Shown here piece by piece: positions 1-10,702 of a stretch of 17,483 nt of DNA; the first letter of the stretch is position 1; each line of letters opens with the position of its first letter. The translations under genes were made by a program, and so were the position numbers. The stretch comes from Astrocystis sublimbata (lineage: Eukaryota; Ascomycota; Sordariomycetes; Xylariales; Xylariaceae). The notes below the pieces were generated by a model. It was not told the DNA's origin, searched no databases, and worked only from the letters and a program-made list of their open reading frames with translations. The DNA is taken from assembly GCA_022453515.1 (NCBI GenBank), contig JAJNNY010000172.1:1-17483 (forward strand), written 5' to 3'.

Positions 1-654
1 TCAGATTAGCAAGAAAGCACGTAGTCACACCGGTCACACATTTGACAGATAGAGAAACTGATAGAGAGGCCGAGTTGAACAGGTGGACCGAGTCCAATAT
101 TAGAGTAAGAGGGAGCAGGAGCTCTATCTACGATTTCCAGCGACAACCGACTTGGTAGACATGCCATGTATATAATTCTCGAACAGATAACAGCACGAGA
201 TACAATGCCAGATATACACACACGACTCCCCTTCGGCGGCGGATTTTGCTCGCTCCATGTATCATGATTGGTATCCTCCCAGGTGTGTTCACAGCAGTCG
301 TTAGACAACTGATCCGGTATTCTTCTCATCCTTGACGAATACTAAAGCAAGGAAAGATGTGTCTTAAAAAAGTTTAGGTCGATGTGTGGTGAGGTTGAGC
401 CGTGTAAGCCGGCCGAGCCCCCCTTTCCGAACGCCTACCATGCGAGACCTCGAATGGTCTTCCCCTTCGTGCTATGTTTCAAAAAATACTCCTTGTTCCC
501 CCAAAATCATGCTCGCCTGCTCACTAGCTCCCATGCATCGTGATGTATGTTCCTCGTTATGAAGCCTGAAGCAAATATATAGAGGAGCAGCGTGCCGTCG
601 TAGATCCTGACCGATGCGCCGAGAGATATGCTTTAGTTTGGATGTTATTTCGCT
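1..654. other. Left-edge non-coding region
   Basis: No convincing gene is seen here. The longest open frame (about 107 codons, minus strand, 6-329) has no recognisable motif and an irregular composition, so I treat it as chance. The part next to 655 should hold the 3' UTR and polyadenylation signals of the minus-strand gene that ends there. The sequence is mixed-composition with short A/T runs (for example around 365-375 and 480-487) and no obvious repeat. Confidence 0.5.
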
Positions 655-1458
655 TCATGTATGCCTGCTTCGCTTCCCTTCCCTTCCGGATGCATCCTTG
701 CCTCCGAAATTCAAACTAGGCACATCAAATAGTTCAGCAAAGTTGATGGATCGTTTCTGGCCGGCCCCGCGGCCGAGATGACCTGTCGTTGTGTTCCTAG
801 GCCGTTGGGCCAGGTTCTTTCTCCGGATACGGTTGGACTGGGAGTGAGATGTAGCAGCAGGCCCTTGTATCGTGTTGTTGTCGCTGGATCTCATGGAGTC
901 TGACAGGTCGAGATTTGCGAGGTTGAGGTACGACTCCTGGGGGTAGGGGTGCGATGACTGGAAGTTGAAGTTCTCCTGGCTCGGGACAGTGATCATGTGG
1001 GGCTCTTGGACGATGGGCTCGATGACGGAGTTTGCGACGGCGGGAGGTTGGAGAGTCGGAGGTGCCGAGCCCGTCGGCGCAGCGGATGGGGGTGGAACGG
1101 TGTTCATGCGCGGAAGCTCGGGTGACGAGACCCTTTCGTTCTCGATCTTCTCGGCTTCCTCTTCGTCGTCGGAGACCTGGGGGCCGGTGTCCCTGCCGTC
1201 GAGTCGCTCAGTGGCCCATTTCCGGACCTGCCACCCCTCTCCGTCGCCCAGGCCGATGTTCCGCCTATCGAGCATAGTCAGGAGGTCATCGAGACAGTCC
1301 TGGTAGCCATCAGCGCGGGACTTGGCTTGCGCCGCCGCGGAAGTCTTGTAGAGTTTCGTGACGGACAAGGCTGCGGCCTTGAAGGCGTCGAGAAGCTGCT
1401 CGGGGGAGTCAGCGGCCAGGGTGGCCTTGGGCGGTGACGAGCCTCGCATGGGGTCCAT
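655..1458 (-). CDS. HAPSTR1/C16orf72-like (DUF4588, UPF0472) protein
   Basis: A single exon encodes 267 residues. The ATG at 1458 sits in a favourable context (CAAAACATGG on the sense strand). Residues about 20-90 form a predicted helical domain containing AFKAAALSVTKLYK, followed by GYQDCLDDLLTMLD and GLGDGEGWQVRKWA. The pattern of F-x-x-A-A-x-x-V-T-x-L-Y-K followed by G-Y-Q and a D-x-L segment resembles the core of metazoan HAPSTR1 (C16orf72), a nuclear stress-signalling adaptor that partners the E3 ligase HUWE1. The middle, about residues 90-215, is acidic then Pro/Ser/Gln-rich and probably disordered. The C terminus has a short conserved-looking segment (INFAELFDVPSLNF) and ends in a basic, NLS-like KRSRHT. 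The family assignment rests on recalled pattern similarity. A nuclear stress role is inferred from that family and is not shown by the sequence. The gene is transcribed away from the poly-G tract, which lies in its upstream region. Confidence 0.62.
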   Translation of the reverse strand: MDPMRGSSPPKATLAADSPEQLLDAFKAAALSVTKLYKTSAAAQAKSRADGYQDCLDDLLTMLDRRNIGLGDGEGWQVRKWATERLDGRDTGPQVSDDEEEAEKIENERVSSPELPRMNTVPPPSAAPTGSAPPTLQPPAVANSVIEPIVQEPHMITVPSQENFNFQSSHPYPQESYLNLANLDLSDSMRSSDNNTIQGPAATSHSQSNRIRRKNLAQRPRNTTTGHLGRGAGQKRSINFAELFDVPSLNFGGKDASGREGKRSRHT

Positions 1459-1766
1459 GTTTTGGTATGGTAGGACCGCAAACGCGAGACGCAGCCTTCA
1501 GGGATGTGGTGGGACTTTCTCTTGTTTTCTTTGTCCCTTTTGTCTTCTTCTTCTTTTCTGGTGGTATTTGGTTCCTTGGAGTCTTGGTTTCGCTCAGTCG
1601 CTGGGGGCAATATGCGTACAGTACAGTGGGCAGAGGCTAGGGGTTGGAGGGGATGCAGCGAATGGAGCCAGTGCAGATCTGACGACGAGATGCTTGGCTT
1701 GTTTCTCTCGCAAGTTTGCTCCGATCGCTGGCTTGCTGGCTTGGCCTGTGGCGGCCTGGTGGGGAA
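1459..1766 (-). promoter_or_regulatory. Upstream/5' UTR region of the HAPSTR1-like gene
   Basis: This is the 308 nt between the start codon at 1458 and the poly-G tract. On the gene's sense strand it is strongly purine-rich at about 1510-1562 (repeated AGAAGAAGA-type sequence; the plus strand shows CTTCTTCTTCTTTTC). This is probably transcribed leader or core-promoter sequence. No TATA box is obvious. The role is inferred only from position. Confidence 0.4.
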
Positions 1767-2161
<395 letters not shown>

Positions 2162-2721
2162 AGAAGGGGCCCTGCAGGTTGACTGCGGGCTCGCTGCGGG
2201 CACCTGCTGCTTCTTTGGCACTTTTTTGGCACTCGCGGGCTAGTGGGCCAGCCGGCTGCGCTGCAATCCAGCACGGGCGAACACCTGATGTACCTCTCTA
2301 GGCACGGCTCGGCACGGTGCGGTGCAGTGAGATTAGGTAGGCACCTGGAAGGCAGGATACAGGATACAGGCAACGGGCTCGTGGCAGAAGGTTCGATTCG
2401 AGCGCGGCAGGCCTGGAGTGTGACAGCAACAGACGAAGGCTGATGCAAGCAATGCCGTCTTGGAGCGTGGAGGATGCAAATGTGCGGTGAAGCCGGGTAT
2501 ATTTTGCTGTAATTGTTTCGAAGAAAAAAGAAGGAAAGGAGAGCAGTAAAAGGACACGCGTTGTTGACTTGTCATATGACTCCGAGTCACGACAACGATG
2601 ATGGTCAGGCTTACGTTTCGGTGACTTGGCTGGTTTGCTGGCTAACTCCATCATCACCAACTCGCCAACCGGACATTTGGCGTTTGCTGGCGCCAGCAGG
2701 CGAACAGGGGCATCCCAACGT

Positions 2722-2769
2722 TACCTACCCCTATAGGTATCTACTAGGTATCTACCTAGGTAGGTATCC
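2722..2769. repeat. TAGGTA/TACCTA motif cluster
   Basis: This is a dense run of short motifs: TACCTACC, ATAGGTAT, CTAGGTAT, TACCTAGGTAGGTA. The same hexamer family recurs at 3153-3180, 3285-3296, 3372-3377, 3483-3492, 13101-13117, 13498-13508, 13567-13591 and 15172-15186, almost always outside coding exons. Confidence 0.75.
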
Positions 2770-3152
2770 TAGAAAACCCCACCAGGCATCCCCGTGCTTC
2801 CATTACGCAGGTACGCACCCAAAAATAGGCACTGCCTCGACTACCTGAGGCTTCGAGGCATCTATACCTATCTGCCGGTGTAGACGAGGTAGGGCGATAG
2901 GCAGGTTGAGGATATACACACGACCTGAGTTGAGTTCGACTTAGTGCTTTTATCTGTTCTTTCTACCACTCTCACTGGCACATGACCAGCCCAGATATTA
3001 CCTATGGAAAAACGCCTACCGGGTTCATTTCGAGTTGCCGAGACTGAGTTGTAACAGCTGCAAGCATTTGCCGCGAAAATGAAGCGCAATCCAACATACC
3101 TCCTCACAGCTTAACAGTGTCACTCAGGGATCACGAGCAGTTCACATTTGCA

Positions 3153-3180
3153 TACCTACCTGGCCCTAGGTACCTAGGTA
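3153..3180. repeat. Short perfect palindrome of the TAGGTA family
   Basis: Positions 3165-3178 read CCTAGGTACCTAGG, a perfect 14-bp palindrome, preceded by ATACCTACC. A related 12-bp palindrome, GTAGGTACCTAC, lies at 3285-3296. Both are built from the AGGTA/TACCT unit found throughout the intergenic DNA here. They could be protein-binding sites or simple-sequence drift. Confidence 0.8.
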
Positions 3181-3780
3181 TTCAGTATACCATAGCTTTG
3201 AATTTGGAGGTACAGCTTTAGATGCTTCAAGGTTTGTATGCACCTAGGGGGCTAGGGAGAATATGGGCTGCAACAGGGGCACCGGTAGGTACCTACATGT
3301 GCCACTACCAGTATCTCCCAGTGGACAATAGAGTCCATTGAATGGACATCATCTAAACCTGAGGTTGGCAATAGGTACCAATTTAGGAAGCCCTAAACAG
3401 GGCGCTTCAAGTAGATATACCTAGATATCATTCCGTCAGACCGGAAGCTCGGTGCTGCCCGGTGTACCCTCTCAAGTATCTCTACCTACCTAGTGCCTTT
3501 ACGTCTCCCCTGTCAACCTCCTCCATTGCCAGCCCGTCTTTGCGGACCAGCTCTCCTCCACCTTTAATTCTTTAATTCTCACAAACCTCATTCCGACGCG
3601 TTTTGTTCGTGCCTCGTCGAATTCAGTCCTCGACCAGTCCCTTCTTCTGGTCTGCCAACTCCCACTCACGATCATCATAATCTGCCCGAGCTATAAGTCG
3701 ACGGGTACCTACACAATTCACAAGGCATACCCCGGCGCGTCTCATAGTCGCGTATAGTGCTTGCGGCAGCACCTCTCGAG

Positions 3781-6700
3781 ATGCCTCCACGATCCCACCC
3801 CAGCGCCGTCGACCCGGACGCGTCCATGTTAGATGCACCAGAACCTTCGTCCGCACAATAGGCCGGATGAAATGGTGCGCTCTTTCTACCTAATCTCTGC
3901 CTGGAGACCCCTCGCGCCTCATTTCCGCTATGCTCACCATGCTAACGATTACCTATACCACAGGACGTCGACGACACCCCAGACTTCACCGATTCCGATA
4001 CCAACCCTAATACTACCGCTAGTAGCGTTGCTGGTGACCACCCGGCAGATGGTCGAAGGAAGCGTGCTGAAGCCAACCAACTTCGGAGGAGCATTTTGGC
4101 AGGAAGCACGATGCTTTGGGAGAATCAAAAGTATGCGCCGGAGAACAGGAACAGGAGTGTGGGTGGTGTGACTGTGAGCTGGTGTGCTAATGTGTACGTG
4201 CTGTTAGGAAGACGACAGCTTGCGTAGATTTCGCTATCTACTGGGTCTCACCGATTTGTTCCGCCATTTCATCGAGACGAACCCAAACCCGAAGATCAGG
4301 GAAATCATCCACGAAATAGACCGCCAAAACGAGGAAGAGGTGGCGAAGAAGAAGAAGAAGGGTGTTCGCCAGGGTGGCGCTTCCTCTGGCCGTGCGCGCC
4401 GCACTGAGGCCGAAGAGGACGCCGAGCTACTCAAGGACGAAAGACATGGCGGGTCCGCCGAGACGGTTTTTAGGGAATCCCCCGGCTTCGTCCATGGACA
4501 GATGAGAGACTACCAGATTGCTGGTTTGAACTGGCTCATTTCGCTACACGAAAACGGAATCTCGGGTATTCTCGCCGACGAGATGGGCTTGGGCAAGACA
4601 TTACAGACAATCTCGTTTCTGGGTTACCTACGACATATCATGGGTATCAATGGGCCTCATCTGGTTCTCGTGCCGAAATCTACGCTGGACAACTGGAGAC
4701 GAGAGTTCGAGAGGTGGACGCCTGAAGTCAATGTGCTTGTTCTTCAGGGCGCCAAAGATGAGCGACATGCGTTAATCAGCGAGCGTCTGGTTGATGATGG
4801 ATTCGACGTGTGTATAACCAGTTACGAGATGGTACTAAGGGAAAAGACACACCTGAAAAAGTTCGCTTGGGAATACATCATCATCGACGAGGCGCACCGT
4901 ATCAAGAACGAGGAGTCTTCGCTAGCGCAGGTTATCCGCCTGTTCAATTCTCGAAACCGCCTCTTGATCACGGGAACGCCTTTACAGAACAATCTCCACG
5001 AATTGTGGGCTCTTCTAAATTTCCTGCTGCCGGACGTATTTGGCGATGCTGATGCGTTTGACCAATGGTTTTCGGGACAGGGTCAAGACCAGGAGAAAGT
5101 CGTCGAGCAGCTCCACAGAGTCTTGAGACCCTTCCTGTTGCGTCGTGTCAAGGCCGATGTCGAAAAGAGCTTACTGCCGAAGAAGGAAGTCAATTTATAC
5201 ATTGGGATGTCGGACATGCAAGTGAAGTGGTATCAGAAAATTCTTGAGAAAGATATCGATGCCGTGAATGGTGCGGGTGGAAAACGGGAATCGAAAACCC
5301 GTCTTCTCAACATCGTGATGCAATTGCGAAAATGTTGCAATCACCCGTATCTATTTGAGGGTGCTGAACCTGGACCGCCGTACACGACAGACGAGCATCT
5401 CGTATTCAACTCTGGAAAGATGGCGCTGCTTGACAGGCTGCTTAAGAAGATGCAAAAACAAGGCAGCCGTGTCCTCATCTTCTCGCAAATGAGCCGCTTA
5501 CTCGATATTCTCGAAGACTACTGCGTATTCCGCGAATACAAGTACTGTCGTATTGATGGAGGGACTGCCCATGAAGATCGAATTGCAGCTATCGATGACT
5601 ACAACAGAGAGGGCTCCGAAAAGTTCATTTTCTTGCTGACAACACGGGCTGGAGGCTTGGGCATCAACCTGACCAGCGCTGATATTGTCGTTCTCTATGA
5701 TAGCGATTGGAATCCCCAGGCCGATCTGCAGGCAATGGATCGCGCCCACCGAATTGGACAGACTAAACAAGTAGTTGTGTATCGATTTGTTACGGAGAAC
5801 GCGATCGAGGAGAAAGTCCTTGAGCGAGCAGCCCAGAAGCTTCGCCTCGACCAGCTGGTCATTCAACAAGGTCGTGCTCACCCGGGTGCCAAGGGCCCCG
5901 CTGGAAAAGATGAACTTCTCTCTATGATCCAGCATGGTGCTGAAAAGGTGTTTCAGAGTAGGGGGGCAGATGGATCCTCAGCACAAGGCGCTGAATTTAA
6001 CGACGATGACATCGATGCAATCTTAAGCAAAGGCGAGGCCCGGACAAAACTACTGAGTGCCAAATACGAGAAACTAGGAATCGACGACCTTCAAAAGTTC
6101 TCTTCCGAATCCGCATACGAGTGGAATGGCGAAAATTTCAGCGGCAAAAAGAAGGAAATTGGTTTGAACTGGATCAACCCTGCGAAGCGCGAGCGTAAAG
6201 AGCAGTCATATTCCGTGGACAAGTTCTATCGACAGGCAATCTACGGAACGACCAAAGCAGATCCCAAGCCCAAAGCACCTCGAGCGCCGAAGCAGATTCC
6301 CGTCCACGACTACCAGTTTTACCCCCCTCGCCTGCGAGAACTACAAGATCGCGAGACCGCGTACTACCGTAAAGAGATTGGGTACAAAGCCGTGTTGCCT
6401 GAGGGCGACGACGACAATCTGTCAGAACGTGAAGCGGAGCGTGCCCTGGATCAGCAGGAAATCGATAACGCCGAACCCCTCGCAGAGGATGAGCTGGAAG
6501 AGAAGCAGAAACTGTCCCTGCAAGGCTTCAGTGAGTGGAATCGGCGAGACTACCAACAATTCATCAACGCTTCTGCACGTCATGGGCGGAACGATTACGA
6601 AAGGATTGCCGAGGAGATCGATAGCAAGACCCCGGCCGATATCAAATCATACGCGAAAGTGTTCTGGCAACGCTACACCGAGGTTGCGGATCACGCCAAA

Positions 6701-7391
6701 TCACTCGGAGTGATCGAGGCCGGAGAGGAAAGGCTTCGCAAGACTGAGCATCAGCGCAAAATGCTACGGAAGAAACTACAACAATACCGCGTGCCTTTGC
6801 AGCAGATGAAGATCAACTATTCTGTCTCAACCACCAACAAGAAAGTGTACACCGAGGAAGAGGATCGATTTTTGCTGGTGCTCCTCGATAAGTTTGGAAT
6901 CGACTCGGAAGGCATATTCGATCGTATTCGCGACGAGATCCGAGACAGCCCCCTGTTCCGGTTTGACTGGTTCCTTCTCAGCAGGACGCCCGTCGAGCTT
7001 AGCCGTCGCTGCACTACCCTTCTCACTACGATTGTGAAGGAATTTGAGGATGTGCACCCGACCAAATCGAACGGCGTCAACGGGAAGGGCAAGAGAGAAC
7101 CCGACGACGAGGAGAATGACGAGGATAGTATCCTGGGTCTGGCTCCAGCCAAGAAGAAGACGAAGCCGGGTGTCAAAGTAAGTTCAACCGCGTCATCACA
7201 TACACATTGTCCTCGTCGAAATGAGTATCGAGGGTCTGTGTACTAATAAGTGAAAACAGAACAAGGCCCTGGACAACGTCAAGGGGAATAGCAAAGCCAA
7301 TTCGGCCACTCCCTCTTCGCGAGCTTCTAGCGTGACCTCCACGAACTCAACTCCGGCGTCGAAATCGAAGGCTAAAGGAAAGAAGAAATAG
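3781..7391 (+). CDS. ISWI: ISWI chromatin-remodelling ATPase (apparent frame breaks in exons 1-2)
   Basis: Nuclear SNF2-family ATPase that slides and spaces nucleosomes. Proposed exons: 3781 (or ATG 3833)-3874, 3964-4130, 4208-7177 and 7260-7391; introns are 89, 77 and 82 nt. Exon 3 holds an AutoN-like segment ([17 protein letters not shown]), motif I DEMGLGKT (about 4577), motif II DEAH (4886), TGTPLQNN, and the second lobe [17 protein letters not shown] and [16 protein letters not shown] (about 6170-6400), SANT (about 6510-6690) and SLIDE (about 6790-7060) domains follow, then an acidic and Lys-rich tail ending KAKGKKK. Total is about 1,100-1,120 residues, normal for fungal ISWI. Exon 1 from ATG 3781 hits TAG at 3859; the frame that splices to exon 2 is the one containing ATG 3833. 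Exon 2 ends one base out of frame with exon 3, and a one-base-longer run at 4094-4097 would restore the conserved-looking segment before the third exon. Identity is certain; the 5' structure is not. Confidence 0.9.
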
Positions 7392-8475
7392 ACCACCACT
7401 CGCGTTCTTGCATTGCTTGCTTGCGATAGCCGCCCAGATCAGAAGAGAAAGGGAATGTCTGCCATAAGAAATATAAAATCTCTTGTCTGGACAAATGAAT
7501 TCAAACGTGACGAATAGAGCAGAGAGGCGTTTACGGCGTTGCTTTGAGGTCAGAGGTTTGTGGTGGATACTGATGGATGGCAATTGATGGAATGGATCAA
7601 GGAATGGATTGACTGAAGTGTACAAAAGAAACATGGTCCTAAAGTTATTTTTCTTTGCTTCTTGAGGGAGGCAAGAAGGACGAAGGAATGGAGAGAAGGA
7701 GGTGGCTGTTTTCGTACGCTCACACAAAATGATGGGATTTCTGTCAGTTACTGCTATTCTTCGAGCAGCTGACTTTTGTAGAACACGAGACAAGACAGAC
7801 AGAAAGTGGGTGGCTTATTTTCCACATGGTCAGCCAAACCCACTCGCCTACCAACTGTGTGCGTGTGATAGTTGGTAGTTAGAGTAGTATCGACGGACGT
7901 TCCTACATCAGAGAGGACAACTGGCCTGTGATAGAATAAGAGTCGCTGTCCATGGTGGTGGCATCCTGTTGTATCCTACCCTGATCATTCGAGCTAAGCT
8001 AGCAGATTGTCCAAATGCACGAAATATCGACGAATGCTTTAGCAATTCAAGGGCAATGCTCCCTAGATATTGATTGATTGAGTCGTACACTTTCTGGTAA
8101 ATTTATGACTGATGTGTGCATTTCCGGAAAGCACCACTGCCTTTCCCGGTTAACAAACAGCAGCCGAGTACGACGGACCACGCAGTAACAATGTGTCGGA
8201 AGCTTTGTGATGTGGATATATAATCTGCATTGAAATGTCATAACCATGCCAAACACTCTAACCCAATGCTGATAACCATCTAAAACTCGTTCTTCTCTCG
8301 CCACTCATGCCATCGCTACCTAGCTACATGTAATCGCTTGCTTGCACTAAATGAAAAACGCCCACAGTAAGTTTTTGATACCAAACCCTGACCTGCCCAA
8401 ATGAGTAACGCCGTTGAAACCATGTCTATGCGTAAAGATCTACCTTTTTTCTTTTATATAGCTTGGGACCCGGCC
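7392..8475. other. Convergent intergenic region between ISWI and HEM2
   Basis: About 1.1 kb of 3' flanking sequence shared by two convergent genes. It contains A/T-rich stretches suitable for polyadenylation on either strand (for example AATATAAAAT at about 7469 and TTTTTTCTTTTATATA at about 8444-8460). The open frames here are short and show no family motif. I see no RNA gene or repeat. Confidence 0.5.
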
Positions 8476-9725
<1,250 letters not shown>

Positions 9726-10702
9726 TGTGTGATAATGCTGGCGGGAGACGTAGGGTGGGTGGCTCGGTTGGTTAGGGACAATTAGACTGAAACGAATGGA
9801 AAGATGGTCGGTTCGTCAATGATACCACGGCTCCTCGGGCGAGACGCAAGATACAGCATAAATACTAGGTAGTCAGCAACACCCGGAAAAGTGAAAAGTG
9901 AAAAGTGAATGCGGAAAGGATGGAAGGGTTCAATGTGGCTGCAGTGTATCTCTTTAAGGCTTTAAAGTTGGAGATTCCGCGGCGGCAGTCCCTTCCCTAC
10001 TATGTAGTGGTGGCATCAAGTGCACGTGTGGGGCACCTATGTACTTGAGGGTCCGGTGTAGGCAATTGGTGGGGCCCGGCTTCTGCGTAAGCCGCAGCTG
10101 CTCGGCTGGAAGTGTCCTAGTTTTCACTAATTGGCCCATCCATCTTCATCTTACTTACTAAGGCCTCTTCTTCAATTGGCTGAATTGGCTGTCATCGCCT
10201 TGCCCAGCTCGCCAACCAACGTACCCGTGGACATGAGCAGTCCTTCCACATTTCGCTGCTTCGGGCAAGTGTCGGGTATCTGCCCCTCGGAGCGTCGGGG
10301 CGTGGGCGCAATGGGTGTAATGGGCGCAATGCGGCTACCCCACCGAGCTTCGCTCCAAATTCGCTTTCGCTCTCGCCTCACGATGCATCCCGGGCTTTGC
10401 CTATTTTACAGACCACCCCGCCGAGCCCGTCGCATGCGTCTAAGTCTTGAGAGAGGCGGTCAAGTAGTGAGATGCTGAGTTTTATATGACTATGTTCGTC
10501 GCTCGATGCGTATTTGAGCCGCACCTAATTTCTATCGCCTATTTACATCGTGGATATAGCCTAAGATCCCATTTCAGGACTATCAATATAACGTCTTCGC
10601 AACAGATGTTGGTCTACGTGTAGATCTTCAACCGCAAGAATTCAAAGTGAACAGATATAACGGAGTGCGCCCCTTGCTGTTGTCGTGAGTTGCGGGCTGC
10701 CG
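9726..10702 (-). promoter_or_regulatory. HEM2 upstream region
   Basis: This 977-nt gap separates the HEM2 start from the 3' end of the next minus-strand gene, so it should hold the HEM2 promoter plus the transporter's 3' UTR. It contains four CCAAT boxes (described separately), a perfect E-box CACGTG at 10023-10028, and GTGAAAA/GTGAAAAGTGAA near 9891-9908. Open frames within it (for example 10131-10478) lack any recognisable domain. Confidence 0.5.
10065..10188 (-). promoter_or_regulatory. Cluster of four CCAAT boxes upstream of HEM2
   Basis: ATTGG on the plus strand, which is CCAAT on the HEM2 sense strand, occurs at 10065-10069, 10130-10134, 10175-10179 and 10184-10188. The last two lie in a tandem 9-bp repeat (ATTGGCTGA then ATTGGCTGT). 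They sit about 340-460 nt upstream of the HEM2 ATG. In aspergilli, the CCAAT-binding complex with HapX is known to control iron-using pathways including haem synthesis, which makes the cluster plausible as a control site. Binding is inferred. Confidence 0.4.

Noticed and set aside
6..329. 107-codon minus-strand open frame at the left edge
   Set aside because: No conserved motif. It might be an exon of a gene outside the window, but nothing in the sequence supports that.
965..1306. Plus-strand open frames opposite the HAPSTR1-like gene
   Set aside because: Antisense shadows of the G+C-rich coding exon, with no independent motif.
3833..4171. 112-codon open frame running through ISWI exon 1, intron 1 and exon 2
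   Set aside because: It crosses an intron with a good branch site and acceptor, and after the acceptor it is out of frame with the [12 protein letters not shown] coding frame.
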